A stretch of 64,000 nt of DNA from Lenzites betulinus (taxonomy: Eukaryota; Basidiomycota; Agaricomycetes; Polyporales; Polyporaceae), in the NCBI GenBank assembly GCA_022264855.1, contig JABYQU010000040.1:1-64000 (forward strand), written 5' to 3'. This document shows, one piece after another, positions 23,972 to 35,198 of the stretch. The notes below the pieces were generated by a model. It worked only from the letters and a program-made list of their open reading frames with translations. It did not search any database and was not told the DNA's origin. Position 1 is the stretch's first letter, and each line of letters starts with the position of its first letter. A program made the position numbers and the translations under genes.

Positions 23972-24706
23972 GGTGGTGGTCGGCGGTAGGCGTGTTCTTG
24001 TAAGGGATAAAGGTCCGGAAAGCTGGTGTAGGGAGTGGCACATTTCGTCACGTGCAAGCCATCTCTCAGCTCGCGTGATGCGCGAATAGACTCCGCGGGC
24101 TCGTGCAGCTATCACCTATAGCAATATCTGCATCGCTGCTTGTGGCCAAGTGAGTATACAAGAGGCTTGGACATCTGGACAGTCGAGACCGTTGACCTCC
24201 CGCCGGCGAGTCGGATATTTGCGCCCGAGTCGCCCGTCTGCTTTACATTCGAGGCTGGGAGTATCAGCTGCGATGTGACGGGTCGGCGGAAAGTCACCTA
24301 GTCAATGCACTCATGAGCTTGAACTCGAAGCTCGCCCTTCAGCACGCGGCCTGAAAGCTCAAACAACTTGAGTGAGGATGCCCGAAGTCGAAAGTAATAA
24401 ACGCCTTCAAGTCTTGTAAGCTTCCCTCGGCGGTGCCGGTGAGCGCTTGATGAGTGTTTGCTGGTGTTTGCTTTCTCGCTTTCGAAGCTTGGTTGGCCAC
24501 TAACATTCGCTCTCATTCAGCACACCGTTGTCAAACATCCTCACCATTGTGCTGTTATAATCTCATATCAAGGTTATTCTCTATATATGCCAATGCTGAT
24601 TGTCATCAGGGAGGGTATTTATTGCTGGTATAGTTGTCCGTCTTCTTCCAATCCCGAGTCACATTCCCCTCTCACAATTACCTTCGTCATTTCCTTCACA
24701 GTGAAC
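23972..24706. promoter_or_regulatory. Divergent upstream region with a TATA-like box
   Basis: About 730 bp between divergent starts (23971 - and 24707 +). CTATATATGCC at about 24581-24591 lies about 120 bp before the plus-strand start. No gene is supported here. Confidence 0.4.
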
Positions 24707-25345
24707 ATGTAAGTCTGCGAACTGATTGCGAAGGTCACACACGTCTAATCAGCTGCAGGATTTCTCGTACGGAAGAATTTTCAGCTCACTTTTTACAGCA
24801 TAGCGGGGGAGTCCAGCATCGCGGGGGAGTCCAGCATAGCGAGGGAGTCTCGATCTCCGCCACTGTCTACCACACTGTCATTGCACCTGGAGAAGAGATG
24901 CCATCGCGAGGTGAGTGTGTCTTTCGCTACATGCTACATAACCCCAGCTAATCGTATCCCTTCCAGGTGCATTGATCGTTCTTGGCCCGACTGGGAATGC
25001 ATTATTCCAAGGAATTGTTAGCGAACTGTGGCATACAGACGTTAGAGGCGTAAGTTTGCCTGTACAGGTGTTCCTGTTACAATTACACGTTTACTTCTTC
25101 TCGCTTTCGACGACAGCTGACGTAGCAATATAGACTACAATGAGTATCGGCATCACTTGCACCGCGCACCCCGATCATGCCCATTGGTATTCGTTCACCT
25201 TTGCCAACACCGAAACCATGAACAAATTCCGTGCGGCATATGAAGAAGGATACGATCTCGCGGAGGCTCATCATATCCGACAACGTATGCGCATGCGGAT
25301 TATCACGGACGTACTCCGGAAGGCGAACGTCGTAAACTCAAAGTA
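24707..25345 (+). CDS. Small uncharacterised protein with intron-split start codon and HSGGVQ repeats
   Basis: The only start that opens the frame is split by an intron: AT at 24707-24708, donor GTAAGT, acceptor CTGCAG, and G at 24759. It reads M ISRTEEFSAHFLQ and then three six-residue repeats like HSGGVQ coded by an 18-bp tandem repeat (about 24798-24850). ISATVYHTVIAPGEEMPSRG, an intron (GTGAGTGTG...TTCCAG), ALIVLGPTGNALFQGIVSEL, another intron (GTAAGTTTGCC...AATATAG) and TTMSIGITCTAHPDHAHWYS follow, then FTFANTETMNKFRAAYEEGY and a basic helix to stop TAA at 25343-25345. The HWYSFTFANTETMNKFRAAY block looks loosely like the end of a PH/EVH1-type fold, but this is a guess. About 135 residues. 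Confidence 0.6.
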
Positions 25346-25851
25346 AGTAGCCCCGATATTTACTTTACCGCCCGATAACCGAAAATCGAAAAGGCAGGCC
25401 TGAAGTCGTGCAAAATCCTGGTCGGTTTGAAGCGCATCATGCAATCCTATTGAACATTGACATTGAAAGCTCAGCCACTCATAGGTTAAGACTTCGCAAG
25501 TTTTATACACTGTTGTAGCGGTATGACCGTGGCCCATAAGGTCGGAATTGTGCATGGAAATCCCCGTCAGCACTATCTGGGACATACTTTGTCAGGAAGC
25601 TCGCGGTGCATCCGGGAAGCCAGTGTGCACCCCGACGCGATTTGCGACGCGCGTGGAATCCGTTCCGTGATGTCAGGTTATGATTTGTTACGAATTCAGC
25701 TTAAGCTTGAAGCTTTGAAGCCGATCGTTGTATATGCTCGGTAACCACCGATCGGCCGAGACGGGCCGATAACAGCCTCACATGTTCCAGTGGCACTTAC
25801 TCTCAGGTAGCGAGCACACGCGCGCGACGCGCCTGCGCCACCTTCGGTATC
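25346..25851. other. Intergenic gap, nothing supported
   Basis: About 500 bp between two plus-strand genes; promoter of the WD40-like gene by position. No repeat or gene seen. Confidence 0.4.
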
Positions 25852-27657
25852 ATGGCCCCTCCCCCAACTACGACGTATGCTCAAAAGCTATATCACTCCG
25901 TGAAGGTCATCGCGCAGTTTGTGGACTCCATAAATTGCCTCCAATTCGATCATAGGGCCGAGAGGATCGCAGTCGGTTGCGACGACCGCCGTTTCAAAGT
26001 CTTCGATATACGAGACGACGTCGTACAAGTGGGAAAATTCCGCGTTGCGAATATCGCAGTGACGTCTCTGTTGTGGCACCCTACAGAGGTCAATGTGCTC
26101 TTTATAGGCTACTCTGACGGGGGGATAATGGTTTGCCAGCTGAGTGATCTCCAGCAAACTGTAAGTCATGTTATGTATAGTTCCACAACTAGGCTCACTG
26201 CTGGCAGGGCGCATCACCAGGCCTCTCAATCTCGAGTATACCAATTGGAATGTCGGGCCCTGTTGAATCCCTGGATTATTCTTGCCATACCTCAGTTCTC
26301 GCAGCGGCTGTTGGGTCACGGGTCATTTGGTGTATGCTCGCAGAGAATGGTAGGCACGATAGCATACAGGCGTTAGCTACTAACATAAAGGATATCGTAG
26401 GCGTCTGGACGATCCGTCGTATGCCCTCTCCACCCACTCATAACATCCTCCCCTACGCACAAGGAATATTGCCTCGCGCTGTTCATCTTTGTGAACGGGG
26501 ACAAGTTCTTGTCGCATCATACCTTTATCATGGCATTGTGTGAGTGACTCATGTATCAGTGTTATGCAAATCGCTCATTGCCTTTATATCCAGTGCTTGG
26601 AACATCCTGGACTGCACATACAAATGGCAGGTACGACCCGGTACACGGATGTAAGTATTTATCCCAATAATTCATCGGTGACGCTCATACGTCGCTGTAC
26701 ATAGTGCTCGTTCTGCTTTGTCCCCAGATGAACGACATGTCGTAATATGCAATCTCCACGACGGATTTGCTTCTTATGACCTCAGAACTGGGCAACAAGT
26801 GCACCACTATCGGTATGAGATACACGAGAACATCTCCCTTCCCGTACTATTCGTTCACGGCGGGCGTTCTGTTTTGTGCGGAAGCGATGGTGGCGAGGTT
26901 GTTATCTTCGACTCCGAGGAGGAAACACCCCTGCAAGTGCTGCACCACTCAGGTATGATACTTTGTTCTGGAACATATGGCGTTGCTGACATAACTCGTC
27001 TTACGTTGTAGCTCGCGATATTGTCCAAGCAATCGTGAGTGTTGGTGAACATGCGGCCCGTTACGTACTCATCCAGAAGCCCAGGCTTATCGACACGTAG
27101 ACGGCGTTGACTGGATTGCAACCGGAACATCGGAGACTGGCACGGAAACCGAAGTTGTTGTGTGGCAAAGGACGATGGGTAAGTTCTATTCCCTGGCACT
27201 TGACGTTCACGTCCAAGCCTGGTTTCAAAATCGACATCGGCCCCGCGCGCGTCTGTGACTAACTTGAACACCAATACAGCAAGCTCCGATATCAATGTTT
27301 CCGCCTTATCTTCCAGCACTGTGATTCCGACTACTCGGTTCCAGTCGTTGCGGGACCTAAACCCCGTTAAGGGGGCCGCGATACTGTCTATTGTCGTCCT
27401 CGCCATAGGAATATTGGCCTATCGCCCCCGTACATACCCGTGGTATGTTGTTCTTTCCATTAAACCGTCGACGATCGGTCTAAGGTGAAAATATGATTCA
27501 CAGGGAGTATCCCGCACTCTCGGACCATTCGCTACAGCTTCGTAGCGCTCCCGCCGGTCGTGTCGCATTTAGAACAGCAAAAGCGCTGGCTACCTATTTT
27601 TCGACGGTCTTTAGGAATCTTGTACGTACGGCAGGAGCATGGTATGGGGTTCTGTAG
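25852..27657 (+). CDS. WD40-repeat-like protein with C-terminal transmembrane anchor
   Basis: Start ATG 25852 (MAPPPTTTYAQKLYHSVKVI). Eight or nine exons join cleanly, for example QQT|GTAAGT...GGCAG|GASPGLSISS, ENG|GTAGGC...CGTAG|VWTIRRMPSP, and HGI|GTGAGT...TCCAG|AWNILDCTYKWQ. WD-like blades are visible: INCLQFDHRAERIAVGCDDR, VTSLLWHPTEVNVLFIGYSD, VESLDYSCHTSVLAAAVGSR, ALSPDERHVVICNLHDGFAS and LPVLFVHGGRSVLCGSDGGE, each ending in a hydrophobic pair and D/W positions. The C-terminal exons carry a membrane helix (GAAILSIVVLAIGILAY, coded at about 27374-27424) followed by a basic tail and stop TAG at 27655-27657. Beta-propeller scaffold anchored in a membrane is the likely design; its partners are unknown. 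No disruption seen. Confidence 0.75.
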
Positions 27658-28092
27658 ATGTTAGCACCTATCGCATACTCTAGGGCTTTGAACGATCAAC
27701 TTGCAGGTGAATGAGCGGGGATCTTAATTTTTGGCATGCTCGCGCCATGTCGTTTAGTTTGAGTAGAGGTTGCCGGCTCGAGACCCGGCGATAGTTGGAA
27801 GCGATCGCGGCGGAGGCGCCTCGTAGTATAAGCCTCATGAGAAGACAAACAAGTACTGAGTGAGTAATGACAAAGTCTTATAGGGAAATAGGCGCTCGTA
27901 CGCGTTTCGGGCCGTACGTGAATATAGGCGCGGTTCGCTGCGCTTGATATGATGTATTCCTTGTCCTTGGGCCACTCTGGTTTGACTCCTGGGGCAGCTA
28001 ATTGTCTTTGCTAGCTCATCAAACTATTGACATCGTCGGAGCGTACAAAGAATCGGATGGCTTTTCTTCCCACAGGATTTAATGCAGCCACC

Positions 28093-30180
28093 ATGTCTGA
28101 TCCGGACGAGACACTCACCGACTTCGAGCTGACCAGACCTGACACTCCCACCATACCCTCTACCCTCGCGATGAAGCGAAACTATTCGGTATGGCTCACC
28201 AATGCTAATATCTCTGAGGGCTTTAGCCCCCGCCCGAGGAAGGTGAGCAGCCTAGTTCTCGCCGGAGGTCTGATCTCACAACAATTTAGAAACGGAATCT
28301 TAATCGCAGGAGGTTTTCGTATCGATCGTTCTACTCAGAACACGATCGCAATGTGCAATCATCTGGTCAACATGCACAGGATGAAGACGGGATTCCGTTC
28401 GCCTCAACCACGTACGCACATTCAACTATGTTCGCCATGAGTCAGAGTTGGGTCTTGACGCGTTCGCTAGTGCCGTATCAAACCCTCAGCAAGAGCACCA
28501 GAACCTGCTCGTGACAGACGGGGAGGCACTCGACACGCCGGAAATGTCGCGTTTACCGACTCCGCCGCCCTCTCAAGACCACCAGAGGGTCCAAGCTATA
28601 CGTTCCTGCGACAACTCGGGGCCGTCCTCATCACAAGCTGACCGTGACGTATCTGTTCTCTTCAGTAACCCATGGTCTGCGACGACACAGTCTCGGGGTG
28701 TGCAGACTGTCGATCTTTCCCAGATCGTTGTCCCTGAGCCCATGGTCAGGAGGACATCCGAGTACTGTGTACCATTTGCAGCCTATGACCAACCCTCTTC
28801 CTCCCCCTCTCCGTCATCGTCAACTGCCAACCATCTGCCCTTGTCATACACACCACGCATTCCTTCGTTATCGCAATCCGATAACCACATTCCAGCGTCG
28901 GTTGGGGTATTGGTGCAAGCTTCCTGGAGTCCGTCGACGAGCTCCCCCTCCCCCTCCCCCCCGTCCTCTCGCGCCAGTCCATCCGTTCTAGATGAACTTC
29001 CGCAGGATATTCGTCGAGATGTGCCAGCTGCTCATCTCACTCAACAGCCCCCGCTAAGCATATCGGCAGAGGCACTCGCCATCACCTCTGCCCTATCTTC
29101 ACGATTTGACCCGCCCGGCTCATCCTCGGTGCACAACTCCTTGACGCTGGCTCGCCAACCTATGTGTAGATATCCCGTTTCGGGTGAGTTTATTTGTACT
29201 ATCATGCTTCGTTGTGTGATGATGTTTCTCTAGAATCGTCGGCTTCAAGTAACGGGCGCCTGCGAGGCAGCGAAAGTCGGCAGGATGACGAACCCACGGT
29301 CGTTCAAAATACGGCAGAAATCGGTACAACTGCGATCACCGGCATGCCCGGTAGTACAGAAGGCGACGATGCTCGGGGTGGGTTTCTCTCGTCACATTTG
29401 GGAGGTTCACGTATCTTGCTCCCGGAGCATGTAAGTGCTTTAACCTCCCTGTGGCTCTATATCCTAGATATCTAATGGGACGCCTAGATCACTTCTCATC
29501 GTCCTCCTGAGAGCACCGAGGGTGTAACCATGATGGTTGGTACGTCCAGCATGACTATTAGACATGCGTGCGACCTCATGCACCGCGCCGACACCCTGCC
29601 GCATACCAATCTCGCAGGATCGTTCGGCCGAACATCTGCTTCTGCGGCTGCCGCAAACGTGGTAGACACATCCGAGGTCAACGGACACACGCGACACCCA
29701 GGTCCGCCGCTGGCTGCAGGTCGCAATGACACTCGTCAGGCCCAGGAGAACGTTCTCACGCGGCCGAGTGCCCCACAGACGGGCGGCGCGCCTTTGCACT
29801 TTGCTGCCATCAAGCCTCAAAAGGAATTGCGACCATTTCGGGCTGGAAGCCAAGAAGGCTACACTTTCTGGTGGCGATCTGAAGCAGCCTCCGACTTACC
29901 ACACCCGCCACTCAATCTTTCTCCCCGCGTCGGTGATCTTTACTTGCACCACAACAACGAGTCCGGGCACGTGACGTACTGGGTGTGGAGGTCCTCTGGT
30001 GGATGGGCGAATCCAACGGAGGGAGAAGCCCATCCGAGCTACCTGGACCGCTGTCTTTGGTTCAGGTCCAAGTTCGAGCCCAGCTGGGTGACGAGGCACA
30101 CGTACCGCACGTACAAGGGGAAGCAGAGGCGTGAAGATTTGGAAAAGGCCGAGGAGGCTGGAAGACTTGAGGGCGCGTAG
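28093..30180 (+). CDS. Ser/Pro-rich protein with Trp-rich C-terminal domain; 3' end lies in the inverted repeat
   Basis: Not recognised. ATG 28093 has a good context (GCCACCATGT) and opens MSDPDETLTDFELTRPDTPT. Exon 28093-28242, intron to TTTAG, KRNLNRRRFSYRSFYSEHDR, a likely intron GTCAACATGC...GAGTCAG, then a long Ser/Pro-rich exon; introns GTGAGTTTATTTG and GTAAGTGCTTTAAC lead to the last exon. Its C-terminus is distinctive: HFAAIKPQKELRPFRAGSQE, FWWRSEAASDLPHPPLNLSP, GDLYLHHNNESGHVTYWVWR and a basic helix KGKQRREDLEKAEEAG, stop at 30178-30180. The last 60 bases are inside the right inverted-repeat arm, so the left arm (400-459) carries an orphan copy of this end. About 590 residues, low complexity for the first two thirds. 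Confidence 0.7.
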
Positions 30181-30579
30181 GTCGGGTCGGACATGTAGCA
30201 CTAGGCCTAGGACTATTAGTTATTTGTATGTGATCGGCGGAGGGAGTATGCGGCATCCAGGCGCTAGCTATGCGATCACTGACGATATAAGCGCGTGTCC
30301 GGGTTTCTTACCACAACACTCGACCATGGCGATACTAAAACTTGGTACAAGACGTGGAGATCGCACAGTGGCGGCGGGTAAAGATTGAAAGTGCGCCTAA
30401 TACTTCCCCTAAGGTCTTTGCAGGAGGGCAACGGAAGTCTTTGGACACGGAATTGTCGATGCCGAGAAGTTCGAACGTCCGCTAGCTGAAGTCGATTTGC
30501 AGGAATGCGCTTAGGCTTACTTGTTACTGCAGAATGGCCATTGCAGAATGAAAGAACCACGAGCGGATCACGAGGACGT
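30121..30579. repeat. Right arm of the long perfect inverted repeat
   Basis: Exact reverse complement of 1-454 (30126-30579), with a one-base mismatch at 30125 and pairing to 30121. The inner edge falls inside coding sequence of the gene ending at 30180. The outer edge may extend past 30579, but its partner would be left of the window. Confidence 0.95.
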
Positions 30580-30721
30580 ACAGGTAAAGTACGCTCACTA
30601 TAACTAATCGCAAACTGCTTTGTCTTCGACATATACTAATACCGTCGAAACTGGTGCTTGCCCTTGCCACAACTTCAACTTCCACACCCACCCTGCGTAT
30701 CGATTCAAACTCTTATCCACT

Positions 30722-33007
30722 ATGTCCTCCTCTCACAATGTCCACACCGAAGCAAGCGAGACAGTCGAACACGTAGAACTGTTGGGCAAGAACCAACACG
30801 ATCCACAAAGTAGTAAGTCCGCTGAACGTCAAGAACCGCCTACATCTTCTCATGTTTGGCGAGTAGACGATATGAGTCCAGAGTCGACGTCGCGTCTCAA
30901 CGATGCTGGTCATCCCATCCCGGCCTGTGAAACCTATCAATCTTGACCTTCAGAGTGGCGCAGCTGACAACTGTTACATAGCTCCATCCGCGGAAATCGT
31001 ATCCGAATCGACCGGACAGGATTCCGGTCATGAGGACTTTTATTCGGCCGGATCCATCACGCCGCGTCAGAGCCTATCGAGTGAGCTTCACATTCAACCT
31101 CGTAGCTGACGATTTGATTGACAATGAAAACTTAGGCGGGGCTGGGACCGAGACTCCGCAGCGTGTGCAGCTACAGTGAGCCGTGACTATATGTCATCCT
31201 ACGAAACACCGCTAAACAAACGATTTCTTTAGGACGACGCGGAGAGGCTTCCCGGCGACATATACAAGCGGCAAACGATCAAAGCTCGGAACTTTTCCTA
31301 GGCTTTCCCCGGCACCACCGCCGTTCAGTATTTCGAGGTCAGTGGTGATGCGTACTGCAGCCTAACGTGGTAGAAAGTTAAATCCGTAACAGCGGTATGA
31401 TCCACAGTCCGTTCGTGCAGTATCAGGGGAGCCCCATACCCGACGGAACGTTTCAGAGCCCATACGGCGAGCCCTTTCCCCCAGCCGCAGCCATGAGGTA
31501 TTATCCCGAATTTAGACCTGTTTGGCGTGGGAGGCCGCAGGACCTGCAGCCCATTTGGCCTGTTCCAACCCCCGGGCACGCTGTGCCTATTCAGAGGATG
31601 TAAGTAGTTACCACTCAAAGCAAAAAACACACCTGACGACGACGTTTACCTGGCAGCTCTCTCGATGCCACCGTGCCCGTCCTGTCTGGCAACGTTAAAG
31701 AGATGCGTCCTTATTATCCGCCGTACACGTCGACTACAAGCACTAGCGGGTAAGAGAATATATCCTCCGCGTTACGTATGAAACCTATTGCTAAGCGTGG
31801 TCGAGTAGGATTCCACCGTCGCAAGAAGGGCGTCCTCGGGAAGACCAAGTCTCTTATCCCTTTGAGCTGGGCAACGCGGGCACGAAGACGACCATGAACG
31901 CCAACACGCGGTAAGTATGCTTTTTGTTGAAGCATTGCTTTCATGTCGAGTCCTCATCTCGACCCCACATGTACAGGAATGCCAAGGGTAAACGCCGCCG
32001 GTCTAGCCCGAGCGACTCCGATGAAGACATGTATAGTCCGACTCGACGCGCTACTGATAGAAGACGGCGTCGCTATCAGTACTCGCCATCGACTACGGAG
32101 CCTGAAAGATCAATGTCTAGTTTTTCCGCGGTCATGTCTATGTCCGCCGCATCACCGCCAGCCTCATCGACTTATGTGTCTGACCAACAAGGTGGGCTTG
32201 CTATGGGCTCAGAGGCGTCCGTGCCCATCGCTGGCGTTACCACGCTGGAAGTGGGAGCGGCAACCGACGAGCCGGGCTCGCAATCTTCCGCTACAGAAGC
32301 TCTTCCGGAAGTCATGCAAGGCCTTGAGCTATTGGGCGCCACCGTGTCGCTGACCACGATAGAGGCAGGGCCCTCACAGGCAATGGTCGTTGATGTGCCC
32401 GACGTCTTGGCCTCAGTGCCCGCCCACGATCAGGTACGTGCTTGGACATTCACCTGTTCCACGCGATAGACTGTAACGGGAACGCGGAATCTACAGGCTC
32501 CCCGAGAAAGTATTGCACATCCGGACGAGGGCCAACACACGGATGGTGCCGTGGGGGACTCGCCCGCTGGAACTCGTAGCGCCGATGATGACCGTGACGG
32601 GGCGGCGACCACGACCACTGTCGCGGAAGCTATGCCTTCTAGGTCCATCTCTATCAACTCTGTCACTTCCAACTCCATCCGCGTCCTTTCACCGGAGTTG
32701 ACTATGGACTCTACAGCCTTCGTGAGTGGCCACATATTGTACAGTCATATTAAGTGATCCTGATTACCTGGCTCCCCAGGAGGAGGAACCCCGGTGCGCC
32801 CTGACACACTCGGACCAGCGCCCCACGTCGCACAGCGACGTCGACGCCGCCGACACGACTTCTCGGACGCCGCCCCCGTCGTCACGCGTCCACGAGATCA
32901 CGATCCGTGTGGCTGATGCCTCCGATCCCGCTCAACCTCCGCCGTCGGTGCTCATCCGGATTTCCGCTGCGGCCCAAGGCCATGTCATCACCCTGGAACT
33001 CTCGTAG
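30722..33007 (+). CDS. Disordered, basic/Ser-rich multi-exon protein; unknown function
   Basis: Not recognised. Start ATG 30722 (MSSSHNVHTEASETVEHVEL). Supported pieces: DAGHPIPA to SPSAEIVSESTGQDSGHEDF across an intron GTGAAACC...TACATAG; MIHSPFVQYQGSPIPDGTFQ in the middle; SLDATVPVLSGNVKEMRPYY; GIPPSQEGRPREDQVSYPFE; then NAKGKRRRSSPSDSDEDMYS, a KR-rich likely nuclear signal, followed by a Ser/Ala-rich acidic stretch. The last exon ends EITIRVADASDPAQPPPSVL and ITLELS, stop TAG at 33005-33007. Introns GTAAGTATGC, GTACGTGCTTGG and GTGAGTGGCC keep the frame. One region at about 31200-31400 is not resolved (two competing frames). Order of acidic start, Tyr/Pro-rich part and KR patch resembles the gene at 5889-633; both sit next to a helical 'IPxY' gene. 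Confidence 0.65.
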
Positions 33008-33902
33008 ACTTTGTCCCCCTCGCATACTCATCGTCGGTTTCATATTTGTATCTCTCATGTGCTCTCTAGCCATCTGTGTCTCTATCTCTCCTGTGTACGT
33101 TATTCTCGGGTAATGCAATGAATTCCTTCTGTCACGCAATGTGCGATTACCGTACTACCTCCTCTAGGCTAAAATCTCGCGATCAAAGATGCATACGACC
33201 ACTCGCGCCCTGCCAGTGTCGCGACCTACTTACTACTCATTCTAAGCTGTATCGGGTTCGGACACAGACGACGGAACAGCGGAGAACCTGCTTCGATGGT
33301 GTTAAGCCGAGTGACCTTGCACGTAAGGTAGATCCGGATCCAGTGAGTGGGCGAGTGCCAAGTTTGTGCCCTCCTAGTAGGTAGTACGGTAAGACGGTAA
33401 GCCTGGGATTGCTCGTACGCGTTACGCCTTTTTGTGATCGGATTCGTTAGCGCCGGAGCCAATCGCCTCTTTCCTCACATCTCTGACCCGTCCTTCCTCA
33501 CTTGTGAGATTTGGGGCACTGGACCATTAATGTAGACCCACTCAACGAAGTCCAAACATACGGACACCATGGACGACAGCCATCGCTGCCCCGCAGCTCG
33601 GGTTGCCGACTATCGAGGCAAACGAGTATCGCGGCCCTCCAGTATACTAATAGTACGTCAAACCCTGCTTTATTTCTCACCAAACCTCGCGTTAATCTAC
33701 CGCGTCTCGCGTTTCGCGTTTCGCGTCTTGCGTTTAGTCTCCTGGAAGGAGTTTTGCGTCTGTCGACGACGTGCAATCATAATGCGCTTTATCCCTCAAG
33801 CGCCCGACGACACCGACCTTTGGGAGTTATAAAGTACGGGATGAACGCCGCCCACGATATCGCTCTCTCTTCCCTTTCTGCATTTAGGTCGAGAATACCT
33901 TG
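33008..33902. other. Intergenic gap, nothing supported
   Basis: About 890 bp. A TCGCGTTTCGCGTTTCGCGTCTTGCGTTT simple run lies at about 33706-33735 (GCGTTTC units). No coding frame with splice support. Confidence 0.4.
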
Positions 33903-35198
33903 ATGGCCCAGCTCGCCTTGAACATCGGGGAAGCGGACACCCTTGCATTCGTAGGACTCCCGATGGAACCGAACATCGTATCCCTTCTCCCGGCGTCAAA
34001 CGACAGCTCGTCGGCCGGCAAGGATGTCACTGCAGAGGACTTGAGTGTCTTCGCGAGCCTTGAGGGCGCGCGCAATGTCCTGAGGAAGATGGAAAACGAC
34101 CGGCGTCGGTAAGTCTTGTTTCGTGTCTTATTGTCTTACACTGAATCACTGTGCCCGTATCGAGATTCTGGGGTCGCTACGATCTTCCCAGTGCATATCG
34201 CCCGGCCTGTAGCCACAGGCTGCTATACCTTGTTTTGAAAGTTCATGCCACTCGTCGGGCGGCAGCCAAGAGTCGGCTCATATCGGCGGGGCGACGCGCA
34301 AAGAACCTCAATGCCAACACCGTCATGCAAAGTCTCCTCACGGTCATGATGGAGACGTCGGCTGAAATCGACGACAAGCTTTCTGAGGTGCGTGGCCGTA
34401 CATGTCGTCTCACCCGGATGGCGCCTGATCTCGCGTCTTCAGGTCACGAAGTTGCTCGAGGAGTTTGCTCTTCACGTCCCCAATGACGTGCATGATACTC
34501 TGGTCGTTCAGCTCGGCGCTGTTAGACATGTTGTCGCCTATTGCGCGCTCGAAAGCAAGAAACTTTGCTCACAGTTGGCGGATTTGCAGCAGTATCTTGA
34601 AGTCTTGACGCTTCCGAGAGTACGTCCAGGCTTCTTCTATCCTCTTCATTGTATCTGCTTACACGACGGTCATCAGGATGAATTCCGAGCGTTGTTACAG
34701 TCTATTCCTACGTATACCCCCAAAGGCCGACTGGCAGAAGCAGCGGAATACTTACGCAGGGTCTCCTCCGAATCCCAAGCTATCCAAGACGCAATCGATG
34801 CACCGACAGCCGACTCCGCCTCTATCAACCAGAATGTACAGATTCAAGTCGCCTTGCAGTCAGATGCATTCAGCATCATTATGGTAAGTGATCCATTGAT
34901 TGGGAGCCCCTGCGTCGCTGATGAGCTATGAAGGCTGAATTTAAAGCTGCTGAGAACATCACCGAGGTTGTCCAGAACAAGGACAACATGTATTCAATCT
35001 CGGAGCTGGTGAACGCGCTCTCCGTTTACGAGTCAGTTAAGCACACAGTCGGCGGCACACTCGAAGTGAGGCCTTACAGACGTCCACGTTAGCACTCTCT
35101 GACGCCATTGAACAGCGGCAAGCCAAGATGCAAGATGCACTCAAGGAGATCTCTCATCAGTTTTTCGCTGCTCTTATCGAATCCTCCGCCACTGCTTA
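33903..35198 (+). pseudogene. Helical 'IPxY' family, paralogue 2, with a collapsed last intron
   Basis: Start ATG 33903 (MAQLALNIGEADTLAFVGLP). Exons join at CG|GTAAGTCTTG...ATCGAG|A, E|GTGCGTGGCC...TCTTCAG|V, R|GTACGTCCAGG...CATCAG|D and M|GTAAGTGATC...TGAAG|A. Landmarks match the paralogues: WGRYDLPS, DEFRALLQSIPTYTPK, ISELVNALSVYESVKHTVGG. Where the paralogues have a normal last intron, this gene has only GTGAGGCCTTACAG (14 nt, 35066-35079). Removing those 14 bases restores a perfect match to the expected C-terminal exon (TSTLALSDAIEQRQAKMQDA to stop TAA 35196-35198); leaving them in shifts the frame to an early stop at about 35096. A 14-nt intron is too short to splice, so the gene is probably truncated by 40 or so residues, or the sequence has an assembly error. 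About 330 residues if intact. Confidence 0.7.
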
